A stretch of 64,000 nucleotides of DNA from the NCBI RefSeq assembly GCF_020382885.2, contig NC_058510.1, positions 4,460,862-4,524,861 of the forward strand. Direction: 5' to 3'. Both the position numbers and the translations under genes were made by a program. Origin of the DNA: Scatophagus argus (lineage: Eukaryota; Chordata; Actinopteri; Scatophagidae). Shown here in pieces: positions 38,727-55,000 of the stretch. The first letter of the stretch is position 1, and every line of letters starts with the position of its first letter. The notes under the pieces were generated by a model. That model was given only the letters and a program-made list of their open reading frames with translations, ran no database searches and had not been told where the DNA came from.

Positions 38727-40368
38727 ATGGCAAATGAAGCCAAGCCATGCCCTTGTGACATTGGGGATCGGATGGAGTATGGGGGGCTCGGTCAGGAGGT
38801 CCAGATAGAGCACATCAAAGCTTATGTCGTGAAACCATCCTGTGCATCTGACAAAGCCATCCTTCTCATACAAGACATCTTTGGGTGGCAGCTTCCCAAC
38901 ACCAGATACATGGCTGACATGCTGGCCGCCAATGGATACATGTGAGTAAAAATCACTCCACTGTTAATAAAAGAAAGAGTAGATCATGTGATGCTTATGT
39001 TGGCCAGTTTGACCTATAACACTAATTTTCTCTGCCATTGTTCTGCTCTGAGCAGTGTTGTTTGTCCAGACTTCTTCGTGGGAAAGAAGCCGTGGAATCC
39101 ATCAGACGACTGGTCCACATTTATGGCTTGGCTTGAAGACAAAAAGCCCACAAACATCAACAAGTAACTGAAAGCCTGTTTATCGCTAAGACGAAATTAC
39201 GTTGTCTTCAGCCGTAGATGTCCTGCATTTATCTGTGTGCTTATTACCGTAATTTCCAGACTATAAGCCGCTACTTTTTCACATACTTTGAACCCTGCGG
39301 CTTAAACAATGATGCGGCTAATTTATGGATTTTACCTCAACATGAAAGTGACATTGAGAGCGACAACAAAAGAAAGACTGACAACGTGAACATTTGCAGC
39401 TTATAGACAATTGCGGCCTATATATGTACAAGGTTGTATTCTTTTTAAATTTAGTGGGTATAATTCTAATATTTAGGTGCGCTTAGTCCATACATTACGG
39501 TAAATGGATCAGTCGCGTTTTCATGTGGTCTGGTGTTTTGAAGGCTTGCTGATCACGTTTTGTGCTCTCTTCAACAGAGAAGTGGATGCAGCGCTGAGGT
39601 TCTTGAAGAAGCAGTGTGGGGCCAAACACATTGGCACGGTGGGCTTCTGCTGGGGAGGGATTGCCGTACATCACATTGCCCTGCATTATCCAGAGGTCAA
39701 AACTGGAGTCTCGGTGTACGGTATGTCACAGGCCTCCGTGTATTCCTAATTACATTGCAGTATTACAAATCGACAACCTTTGTTCACGGAATACGTTGCT
39801 TTGGCGCAAAATGATCGATCAGAATCACAAGCTTGCAGAACTTTGTCTCGATGGCAGAGTGGTTTTATGACGGTCATATGTGACACTGCAGGGATCGTCC
39901 GTGAAGGAGAGGACAGGTATGACCTGAAGAGTCCCACGTTGTTCCTCTTTGCAGAAAATGATGAGTACATCCCACTGGACCAGGTTAGTTCACAAGAACT
40001 TAATAGCTTTGAGAAGTACGCCCTGGTACATCAGCACAAAATGGTATTGTCCATATGTTTCTGATATTTTACAAAACACCAGTATTGAAAGATTCTTAAA
40101 ATAAAAGCGGTATGGTACAGGGAACTTCTATGATGCAGGATCACATATAACCACTGACAACCTGTCCTTGCTTCATTGTTCTCCCCAGGTGCATGCCCTT
40201 AAAGCAAAGCTGGAGGAGAAATGCAAAATGGATTACCAAGTGAAGATCTTTCCCCACCAGACTCACGGGTTTGTCCACCGCAAGAGAGAGGACATCAACC
40301 CCAAAGACAAACCCTACATCCAGGAGGGCAGGAGAGACATGCTCAACTGGCTCAACAAGTACATGTAA
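38727..40368 (+). CDS. cmbl: Carboxymethylenebutenolidase homologue
   Basis: Cytosolic cysteine hydrolase of the dienelactone hydrolase family; in humans it activates ester prodrugs such as olmesartan medoxomil. Five coding exons: 38727-38941, 39056-39163, 39578-39720, 39892-39983, 40189-40368; total 245 aa, the same length as human CMBL. The alpha/beta-hydrolase triad falls at the same numbers as in the human enzyme: C132 in GFCWGG, D179 in FAEND, H212 in [12 protein letters not shown]. The N-terminus [20 protein letters not shown] and the [14 protein letters not shown] stretch are nearly identical to human. The nucleophile is Cys, not Ser, as typical for this family. The gene converges on cct5; intron 2 carries a small DNA transposon. 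Confidence 0.96.
39247..39500. mobile_element. Non-autonomous DNA transposon (MITE), probably Tc1/mariner-like
   Basis: A 254-bp element sits in cmbl intron 2. The left end CCGTAATTTCCAGACTATAA matches the reverse complement of the right end, CCGTAATGTATGGACTAAGC, over about 22 bases with a small gap. Both ends are flanked by TA (39245-39246 and 39501-39502), the target duplication of the Tc1/mariner superfamily. Inside, GCGGCTTA-like words recur on both strands (near 39269, 39299, 39315, 39398 and 39413). There is no transposase, so it would have moved with proteins supplied in trans. The family name was not searched. Confidence 0.75.
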
Positions 40369-40893
40369 ACAAGAGGGTCAGACATATCAGTACTGGAGTC
40401 ACAAATGGTCTTTGAATCATGTTTCTATGTGCAGAGGATGATTACCTGATCATGTCAAATGTAGACTAAGGTGCTATTTGCAGCAAACTGAGAATGGGGG
40501 CTGTTAATAATAATTGTAGTCTGATTGGTGATTTTCCAGTTGTCTTTCTAAATTTGTTTGTGCAGCTTATATTTTTAAGTCTGGATGTTCATGTGTGGGT
40601 GCTGACAAACTGATTTTAATGTTAATGAAATGAGAATTTTCATTGTGAAGCCAAAACTGTGCAGCACTTATGCCACAAATATGATTGTTTGGATTACATA
40701 AGAACTCAAGAATTAAATTAAATGCTGATTATATTCACAATTAATGACTGTCTACAAAATGCCAAAACATTGTGAAGAAATCTAATCAGTTTCCCTAAAG
40801 TGATATCTTCAATGGCAAATCATTACCTTTAAGAAGCTGGAACCTGCAAATGTATGACATTTTTATTCTAAAAATTGAAATGATTATCCAATG

Positions 40894-40899
40894 AATAAA
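40894..40899 (+). terminator. Poly(A) signal of cmbl
   Basis: AATAAA about 525 bases past the cmbl stop is the first canonical plus-strand hexamer. Others follow near 40936 and 40974. Confidence 0.5.
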
Positions 40900-40921
40900 A
40901 TAGTTGACCTCAGTTTGCCAA

Positions 40922-40927
40922 TTTATT
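40922..40927 (-). terminator. Poly(A) signal of cct5
   Basis: AATAAA on the minus strand lies about 280 bases past the cct5 stop. With the cmbl signal only 23 bp away on the other strand, the two mRNAs probably meet or overlap tail to tail. Confidence 0.5.
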
Positions 40928-41204
40928 TTAAAGTTAAATAAAAATGGAATGTACACCTAATGTGGAATACACAAATAAAGAACCAATAATCTCAAGTTCA
41001 GCATTGGAGGCTTGAAATCAGAACTACAGAGTCTGGAAATGTCAACTGACCAACATTTTAATGGTGACTTTGATACGACAACAGCTTGAACATTTTGTAT
41101 CAAATGATAAATAGCAGTACGCAGTGCGGTTTGGACATGGTGCTCGGGGAAGTGCCTAAAACCTCTAGAACAGCTCAGAAATCTTCAAGTGTTCGAGGAG
41201 GCCT

Positions 41205-45066
<3,862 letters not shown>

Positions 45067-46056
45067 GTTGATCGAGGGATTGGGACACTTAGTAAGTGTT
45101 CAAAGGAAAAAATAATTAGTTCTACGATGAAAACCTGGAGTGTGGCTTAGCTGCAAGCCGCACAGGTCTGTCGGCGACTTCTGGAAGGCTCCACGGGCGG
45201 GGACGGCGGAACCAAGTAGCGTTAAGTGTGACTTAGTACACATTTAAACAACCTTTTAAACACAATGACAACATACAACTGACTGAACTGTTATGAAATT
45301 ACGCCCGATAATGATGACAAGATTTTTATACAGGATATTTAAAGGGTAGAACAAAAAGATATTTTTGTTGTGTGGTATCTCCCGATCACGTTCAATCTCA
45401 GTCTCAGTGCTCCGATCTCGCGTGAATTCCAGCAATAATAAAATTCCTTGAGAAGGATTGGATTGGAGTTCCCACGGCTGTTATGAAAAGGTAGAAAATA
45501 TATGTTGTGAATTCTCCTGACAGTTTGCAACCTGCTTCTTAATACATTTGCATATTTGTACGTTAAGTGATTTCTTAGTGAATAACTTTAGTCCGTAAAG
45601 ACAACATCCGGGAATCAGTCTTTGGCTATAGGGCTTGTCTCCCTTGTGTCACAGTTGACATTTATTAGGTGTAAGCTAATGCTAACTGTCATAGAGGTAA
45701 AAACATGCCACTCTGCTTACTATATTCATTAGTGTTAGACGTAACGTAACATGCTGGAATCCACGTGCACTTGAATAACGCTTGAATAACGTGAAAACTG
45801 ACGCAACGTCCGGGTACTGTATCATATGGTAGTAATCAGGCTTCTCAGGACTGTTGTTCTGTGGCAGCCTGTCAGTTACCTGTCAAAATTTGAATTATGT
45901 AGGTAAGCTGAGATATTCTTAAAAGATATCCTGTTTTTATTTTTCATTTTTAATCACTACAATAGCGGTTGGATTTACTCAGTCCTGCTTTGTATCCTCT
46001 CTGTCTCCGAATTGTTTCAAATCTGTAAATGGCATAGTATATCTGCACTGTCCAGC
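45067..46056. promoter_or_regulatory. Shared divergent promoter region of cct5 and mtrr
   Basis: The start codons of cct5 (minus) and mtrr (plus) are 990 bp apart, with no other gene between. On the mtrr side a donor at 45903 (AG then GTAAGC) and an acceptor ending at 46055 suggest a 153-bp intron in the 5' UTR. The cct5 side holds a heat-shock-like motif. No TATA box is obvious. Confidence 0.55.
45179..45186. promoter_or_regulatory. Heat-shock-element-like motif upstream of cct5
   Basis: TTCTGGAA is two facing HSF half-sites (TTCnnGAA); a third, imperfect unit (CTC) follows at the right spacing. It lies about 115 bp upstream of the cct5 start codon. CCT subunit genes are known HSF1 targets in mammals. 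Confidence 0.4.
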
Positions 46057-49000
46057 ATGCCCTGTGAAGTGAAGCCTCGGTTCGTGCTTCTGTATGGGTC
46101 TCAGAAGGGCCAAGCCCAGTCCATAGCAGAGGGGGTAGCTGAGGCTGCAGAGGAGCACGGACTGGTTGCTGAGCTCAGCTGCCTGGACCACACTGAACGG
46201 GTACCCAGTAATATCTTAGTAAAAGTGATTTTGTCTGATCCCTTTGTGGATATTAATTTGATGTTTCACACTGATTAGTGGAGACACCAGGCACTGATTT
46301 ATCATATAACTCGTTCCAGTACAATTTGGAGAAGGAGAATGCCCCAGTGGTCTTTATTGTGTCTACTACTGGAGATGGGGAACCTCCAGACAATGCCCTC
46401 CAATTTGTAAAGTGCATCAAGAAGAAGACCCTCTCCACTGACCACTATAAACACCTTTGCTATGCACTTTTAGGTAAAGTCTATTATGAGGGTCTAGGGT
46501 CACTGTTTTTGCATTTCATTTGTCAATATGGGGAACTTGGTTTGTAAACGCATATTTGGGTACATCATTACACTGCAGGGCAGTGCACAGTGTTTATTTT
46601 CTGAACAGTTGCTGGCTTGGGAAATCTTCATTTGTTTTCTGTCTGCTTCAGCTTTAGGAGACACAAATTATGCAAATTTCTGCAACTGTGGGAAGACCAT
46701 TGAGCGACGTCTGCAGGAACTCGGAGCCAAACAATTCTATGCAACAGGATATGCAGATGATGGTGTAGGGTAGGTTGTGTAGAGATACATCCAACTTTCA
46801 GCATGTTGTCTTTAGCCGACCCACTTTATTTCTTTTCTTTTTATTACATTTCTGTGTATCATCTTGGTTACCTGGTTCTTTCTAGGCTGGAGGTGGTTGT
46901 GGACCCCTGGCTTGACGGGCTGTGGAAAGCAATCAAAGGAGCCTTATCAAAAATGGCTTCTGACAGGACTGGTTACATGAAAGGAGAAGCAGGGGATTCA
47001 CCAAAGAAAACTCCAGATTCATCCATACCAGACATCCAACTAAACCTCTTAAGCATCACTGACCGCCAGAACTGCGAGTCCCCAGGAGGATCTGGAGAAA
47101 CGATCTCCAAATTAGCATCCGCTGCTTCATGTTCAGCTTCTGCTACATCCTCTGCTCCTTCTGATCTCGGGCCAGCTTCTCCTGCAGAGAGCCCTGGGTT
47201 GGCATCTCAGTCTTGTGGTACTGCCAGTGTTTCTACATCAGGACCAGACACACGGACTGGGGATGCTGGAGTTTCCCATGCTGAACTGGCAGCCTCACTG
47301 ACAACCTCCCTGCCACCGCTGTCTGAGTCCTCTCTTAATGTTCCTGCTCTGCCTCCCCCCTACCTGGATGTCTCTCTCCAGGAGGTGGACATGATGGAGC
47401 AGGTAAAGAATTGTACTGCTGATAAAACCAGAATTTGCGCCACATTTCAGCCCTCATCCCAATGATGTTTTCTTTCAGATTGCTGGACCGTTAAACAAAG
47501 ACACTCTTCATGAGGTTCCCATATCCAAGGCAGTTCATCTGACCAGAGGAGATTCAGTCAAGACAGCCCTTCTCTTAGAGCTGGATGTCTCTGTAAGCTT
47601 GACTTTTTTTCGCATATTTCTTAAGTACTTACTCACACTGTATTTCTTTAGAGGAGGAACTTTGGATCGAATGTTAGATTGTTTCTTTCTCATTCTAAGG
47701 ACTACCCAATGATGACCTATCAGCCAGGGGATTCGTTTGATGTGTTCTGCCCAAACAGAGCCACTGAGGTGGAGGACATGCTCCACAGACTGGGCCTTCA
47801 TGACAAGTTGAACCACAGAGTACATATTTCTTTATGCAAAGACTCTAAGAAAAAGGGTAAAGTGCACATGTCAAAATAATTTTAACTTGCACTTTTGAAA
47901 ATAACATTGTAATATAGCATTTTTCCCCAAACATCCCCATGTTTGTGGCATTCCTGTGTTATGATCATTATGTTCTTTCCTCCCTGGTTGTAGGTGCCCA
48001 GGTGCCACCATACGTTCCTCAGAACATTTCTCTGCTGTACCTGCTGACATGGTGTTTAGAGATCAGAAGTGTTCCTAAGAAGGTACTGAGTGTCCACGTA
48101 CTGCTCCACAGCTGCTTACCTTGTAAACTGCAGTGGCAAAGTCTGTCGTTTTAGTGTATCAGGATAATAAGAGGGAAGACGTTTTTTAAGTGTCATGTTT
48201 TCTCCAACTAGAGCGCACTGCTTTCATTTGTGTTGTCAGAGCTTTGGAGTAAAGTGTATTGTGTGGCATGGAAAAGCATAATTATATTTTGACATAGATG
48301 TTCCCCTTTTAATGCCTCTCTGTCAGCTAAATCTCTGGCCGGAGGCGTTATGTTTTTGGGTTGCCCGTTCATTTGTCTGTTCCACCATTTTATGAAAAAA
48401 AAAAAAGATTTTAACAATCTAAAAAGAGACACTGAGGAAAGTTTCGTCCTCATTAGTGCACTGATTTTATTAGAGGAGCTGTTCAACTGTTGAGCTAAAA
48501 TTGATAATGTGTCAGAAATAGTACATCTTATTTGTAACAGCTACCGTCAGTTCCCTTCGCACAGTCTCATTTTCTCCTCTGTGTTATTAAATTTCTGTGC
48601 AAAAATTGACTGTTTCAGGTCAAACTGTTACTACAGGCAGTAAGAGTTTTATTTTACAAAACCTACTGTGTAATCCCAGAAGCTAATCTGTTTTACTAAA
48701 GCTTTTACAACAATATAATCTTTATATGCCATGATTCTTAGGATAATGAAAGATAACCACCTCAGCGATTCCCAGTAGTACGGATAACAACATCAAATAG
48801 AGAAAGATGTACTTTGCATCCCTTGGCTTGCCATTTCTATTGAGACAAATGTGAGTGTTATTACTGAAGCTATCCAAATACGGGGCCAGATGCTCACACT
48901 GTTATTTGAAACAAGTCAAATAGTGATGAAGTGATGTCCATACTGGATGGATTTCAGGATGTAGATAATAATTCTTCTAGTGCAAGTTACAAGAATGTGC

Positions 49001-52000
49001 CACTAATCCCTCCATACATACACTCATAAATGGTAATGAATCACTGAAATTTTGCATAATGCTTAGGAATGACAAATATTCAGAAGTTGTGAATATGTAT
49101 CAGGACTATTAATGCTTGTGGAATACAGTAGAAATCACTCAAAAAGTTGCTCAGGAGTTGCATTTCAATATTTCTTAATGATCGTTTTTTAAATCCTTTT
49201 CCATCTCAGTCGACAAAAAGATTAACAATAATTGATGCAAGACCAGTTAAAAAGCAGCTTGTCTTGTGCAAGTTTACCACATTAATTGGTTGCGTAAATT
49301 GATTTTGATTAATTTTTTGGGGAGAATTAAAGAAAGCCGCTTTATTAATTTCCAGATACTTTAAAAGCAGTTAAAACCAAATGACAATTTTATGTGTGCA
49401 AGCAGTACATCAAAAAATGTGTGTATTCTATGACGTGGTGTGGTATCAAGGTCTGCCTCTGCAGTTTTCCTTTTCCAAGAAATCTAGCAAAGACTTACTT
49501 GCTTTCTATGGCATTGACATTTGTTCTACAGCAGTGTTAGAAAATATATTAAATGCCTCTTCTTTTTTCACCTGTGCATGAAAATCCGAGCCTGAAAAAC
49601 GAGCACCATTGCTGATGGACAAGTGACTTTACTTCCTGTTTCTGCCTCTCTATCAGGCGTTTCTCAGAGCGCTGGTGGAGCATACGGTGGACAGTGTGCA
49701 GAGAAGGAGACTGCAAGAGCTCTGCAGTAAACAAGGCTCTGCAGACTACAACATGTATGTCAGAGACCCGAGCCTCAGCGTTTTGGAGCTTCTCAAAGCC
49801 TTCCCATCCTGCTCGCCTCCTCTCAGCCTCATTATAGGTCAGAGTGCCCACTGTGATCTCACTCAGTCACTCACAAGGTCCATGATAGTCAGAGTTATTG
49901 GGTAAAAAATATTTTTTTTTCGCTTATTTTTTGTCTAGATGAGTTACTTAAGAGTCTGCTTGAAGCACAAGGTCTGATCAAACATCACATTTGTTTTTTA
50001 TCATTTCTACTTTACTTCATCTTCAGGTCACGTAGCAAATAAGTGAATTTAATGCATAACATTAATCCAGTGACTAATGAGAAAATGCACTAATATTGAT
50101 GATGTTTCGAAATTATTATTATAATAGATGGATGTTTAGTTAAATGGAAGCTTTCATGTTGCCTGAAGCAATTGGGGAATTAGACTAACTGACGAGATCA
50201 GGATTTAAAGTGCACCTGCTCTAAACATCAGTGGAATAAATCACTTCAGAACTGTTTCACTTTTGAAAACACTCCAGGTCATATCAACTCTGTCTAACTG
50301 TGTGTGTCACTCATGCTGATCTGCCTGAATAATTTTTGTCCAGTAGGGGTCCCTGTAGCATCAGTAAATCCAGCTTTATGAGCGTGAGTCTCGAGGCTGG
50401 TTCTGTGAGAGCATTTAATTATGTCGAATGGTCAGACAGAGAACATCAGAGGGTTCCCCAAAGGATCCACACTCATTTCCTCATCTCATTTTAAAACACA
50501 TCAGTCTGGTATGCTTTTTGTGTCAGGTCCTGTGAATATAATGGAACTATTGTAGCTGCAAGTCAAGAGATATTTTATTCATCATTTCCCCCTCTGCTAA
50601 TAATATTGATCATTTCTGCCATTCCCAATTTAACCCTTTGAGCCAACTGTTGTTAGAAAACCAACATTTTCTCTCAGCTCATTAAGATAGCTGGCTGGTC
50701 ATTCAGTGCAAATCTAATAAGCTTTGACTGAAACTTACCAGACAGTGAAATTAGTTGGCTGCAGCTTTACATACAAGTTGAGTTCTCCTCTAAAACAGCT
50801 GTGTCACAGCTCTTGGCTTACCCCAGTGTCACTTATTTTTGGTCTACTTGCCAACCGCAGCACCTTTTTTTCATGCGGTGAACTGATGCGGGAATCGCGA
50901 CAATCGTGCCCTCGTGAAGAATGTGCTACCGGAGGCACTTCAGGGGCAACAGCTGTTAGTAGTGGGACGGTCAGGCCGTTTACTGGTGAGCCACTGAGAT
51001 TTGCAAGAACACAAGAGCACGGGGTCAGTTTGGATCATAGGTTAATGGTCAGCTCTGACTCAGTGTGTCACTGCTGAGGTACACCGCAGCTTTTGTTTTT
51101 GCACTGTTCTTGGTTCATTACCCTGACCGAAGGGGAGGTGTTTGCTGATCAGTGTTTATGCTGTCATACACTAACTGTAAATAATGAGGAGAGATGTGTC
51201 TGAGCTCAGATGTCTTTGGCCAAGTGCAAGCTGGGTTTAAAAGTAAATGCTTGGTACAAATTGAGAAAGATACCTGCTTCCCACAGTCAGCTCTCTTGTT
51301 ATATGGCCTGTTGTTTCATTGTGGGTCAGATGAAAACTTAGGGGTCGCAGCCTCAGAGAGGTTAATGTTGTCCATGAGCATCTTTTTCAATTTATTTTGC
51401 TGCACTGCTCAAATGAAATTGCACAGGGGTGCAGTTTTATTGTTTTGTTTTTTTTTTCTTTTGCTCAATTGTGACCTGTGGAAGAAACTAAAGCAAACTA
51501 AAGACAAGTAAAGTGTCCCCTTTGCTCCAGAGAAGCTTGAAGTTTAAAATAAGGTGTCCTGGGTGCACAGAATGCACTGCATATCACATATAGTTCTGTC
51601 TTTATTCAGTTAAGATAGAATAAAATGCCATGAAAAACTTTTTAATGGTTTGGGAAAAGCATGAGCTCGCAGGTCCTTTTCTCAGAAGTGACTTGAAATT
51701 AGCATTTGTAGGCTATAACAAAAAGAAAAAAATCTTCCCAAGGAGAATTCTTCTTAATGCTTTAATGCTAACAGCCTCCTTAATTCTCCAATAATTCCAT
51801 CTGCAGCCAAAGCAACTATCCATATATCTTAAGAAATATAACTTTTATGTTCAACCACATTGCTATTTCTTTTTTTTTCCTCACTAAAATTGTACCCCTG
51901 CATATAAATTGCCGCGCAGAGAGACTTGTGAGATGGAATAGATTATATTGTTGTGCAGTATGATCGATGGTACCCCTGAAAATGATCATTTCTGAAAACG

Positions 52001-55000
52001 TATCGGGGACTGTGGGACTGTATTTTTTGGAACAGAGACCTTTTTTTTTCATTGAAATACATATTTTAAGATGTGTCCCCCAGCCAGTCACTGCAACAAC
52101 AAAAAATGAAGCCTTACACTCAGAGGTTTTAAAAGTGATATATCCTCTGTATCTACCAGCAGTATCATCATGGCGCAGTGATGTGAGATGATGGATTGAT
52201 TGTCCTCTGTTTCGGACACGTGCTGCCACTCTGTGATAGAAAGGCAGGAACTTGAGAGCTGTGCAGCTGCAGAGGATTGTGTTAAGGCACATCGTGACAC
52301 ATCCATCGTCTGATGGAGACGTGATGGTTTGTGTTTCCACCAGTCGACAGGCTTGCTGGAAATGTCGTGTGTGATGATTTTGCCCTTTGGGGGTTACTTA
52401 ATGCTCTTTCATGAGAAACATGAATTCCGTTAAATATGAGTTGCATATTGATTATTAACAAAGCAAATCCAGCATTGTAATCTTGGCTCTCTTAAATTTG
52501 CCTGCCTTCCAGCCTTCCAGTCTTTAACACATGCTGATCCTCCGTTTCTAAGCATTTGAACTTCTGTTTCAGATTAAAAGTTCCCCTCACTGAAGTTAGT
52601 TTATAGGTCCACACTGTACCAGTCGTTTGGCTCAAGAGACCACCTCTGTATTTATTAATCATCAAAAATAGAGCTACAAAGATTAGTTGATTGATCACTG
52701 AGTTCATTAGCCAAACTTCTCAGCACTGAGGAGTTGCTGTTTTTCTACTCTCATAGTAAAGTGAGTATCTTTGGGGTTTTGTCAGGCCATGGCTGAATAA
52801 ACAAGCAATCTGGTCTCTTGTGCTGTGGGAAATTGTAAAGTGTATTTTTCTTTATTTTCTAACATTTTATTGACAGGATGATTAAGAAAAGAATCGGTAG
52901 ATCGATCAGCAGTACCTCAGATGTTTTGTGTGTGAACAATCAAAATCCAACTAATTTTCTGTATGATTTAGATGGCACACTGAGCAGATCTGTTCATCTT
53001 TTTCATACTGACATGCTGTGAAACACTGAGTGGTAAATTACCTGGCCTGAGCCGGGCACACAAAGAGCTTTGCGTCTTTAATAAATTATAAACAATATAT
53101 TTCTTCTGATTTCCTGCCATCCTAAATGTATGCAGATTTGTTTTAGTTCATATGTCATCAGCCCACTCTTGTTTTTGTTTGGCTTATGTTTTTTTAAAAC
53201 CCTCTTTCAGACTTTCTTGTCACTGTTTCATCCCTGACCATTTAAAAAAGAAATCGTCAGCTCAAAGAGATGAAATGGACGTCAGTGTGCAAAGCTGTCT
53301 TGCTAACACCCTGAGCTGTTTAGATGTCAGATAAATCCAGAAAGAGAGCAGAGAACTGATTTAGTCCAGCTGCTTCTTTGCAAGCAATTTAGCAGAAAAA
53401 TGTGTTATTGTACGGTCTCAGCTGGTACATATGGTGCAGCTTTACTTTCCTGGGTTCATCTATCACTAGGATACAAACAAAATGTAAAGGAGGACATACC
53501 AAGCACATCACACATCTCCCAATCACTCTTTTCACCCAAATCTAATAGTTGTTGGTGGTCATACTGTAGCAAATGGCAAATCTCCCTGCCACAGGGTAAA
53601 CAGTTATCTAAAAGTATTCTAAGTTTTGCCGATTTCTCTGACACGCCCTCACTGATGCTGTGCGCACTACATATTACCCAAAAGAGGGCACCTTCATGGC
53701 TGGCATTGAAATAAGGTCTGCATTAGCAATCTGTTTCCTACTGGCTTCACATCTGGACACTTGGGATTTCATAACCCTGAGTTTGTAATTTCATAAATAT
53801 AGAAGTGTGTCCTAGAAACAAGATTGTAACCTGGGTGGGGGTTACCGAGGATAAATTGGTAGGTAGGACGTCTCAATGGACCGCGATGACTTTCACTTAT
53901 TCTGTCTTCTCTCTGTCATGGGTGTCTGTGTAACAAAATCTCACTGCGTTACAGCCCGGTGATTGACAGCTGTGCTTTCCTTTCAGAGCATTTGCCGAAA
54001 CTGCAGCCCAGGCCTTATTCAGCAGCCAGGTAAGGTGACAGGAAAATAAGAATGCAGCTTACATTCTTACATGTGTGCGTCTGTGCTCTTTGGCCATCAT
54101 TTACTCGGAATAGCATGTATGCATGAGTATGTATGTCTTATTGTACTGCGGTTTCAGTGCTGCACAGTCAGCTATACATCAAGAAATTTGCTGTATGCAT
54201 TTCATGGAGAAGAATTGAATCCTTGGATATGTTACATATAAAGTAAAGCCTAATTTTGGAGTTGGAGTCTGTGAAAGTGACCACTTGACCATCTGATGAT
54301 TCTAAAGAATTTGCATATACAAGAAGTGTCTCAAGTCTCTCTCTCTTTTTCTTTTTTTAAAATCTTTTTCACAATGGTGACAACAGCAGAAGGTTGACCT
54401 CTGTTCCATTCAATTGTTTCGATGTTTTCAATGATTAACTGGCACAACCATTTTGTTCCAAACTTGACACAAACTGTATCCTTGATAATTGTGAAAATAA
54501 TACTGGATTTGTTATTTTACCTCGGCGAGGATGTGTAGATTTCTGTATTTGGTCTTGTTACCTCATTTTGCAAATCCCTAGCTCATATACTTCTGACTTT
54601 GTTTATTAAGTACCACTAGCCTGTCGAGCTGGCTGGATATCATATATATTGATCTTGCACTTTCCACTGGAGATCCACTATTTTGCCATCTCTTTCACAG
54701 TGGTGGATAGAGCTTTCAAATTATCTGACATTTGATAGGCTTTATTATAACATCAAAGGGAAACTCCATGAATAATATAAAGTGTGACATTTTCATATGA
54801 ATTTTGATTTTTTTGGAGACATTTTGAAACTGATTTATAAAGAAACAAAACCCTGAACATAGCAGCCCCATGTTAATGTGTGCTTTAGTGTGGATGGGTG
54901 TTTGTGGATGTAATTCCCTAATAAGCTCAACGATGTGTGAAAAACGTGCATAAATGACTGGAGTGTAAATATTGTGTAGCCATTAGCAAGTAGCTTAGAT

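Noticed and set aside
46012-46056. In-frame extension upstream of mtrr as a mitochondrial leader
   Set aside because: The frame opens at TTG, not ATG, and a splice acceptor ends at 46055, so this is more likely intron in the 5' UTR.
52000-53700. Possible extra exons or a nested gene in mtrr intron 8
   Set aside because: Open frames of 60-170 codons are low-complexity or unlike known proteins, and none joins in phase with acceptor and donor sites.
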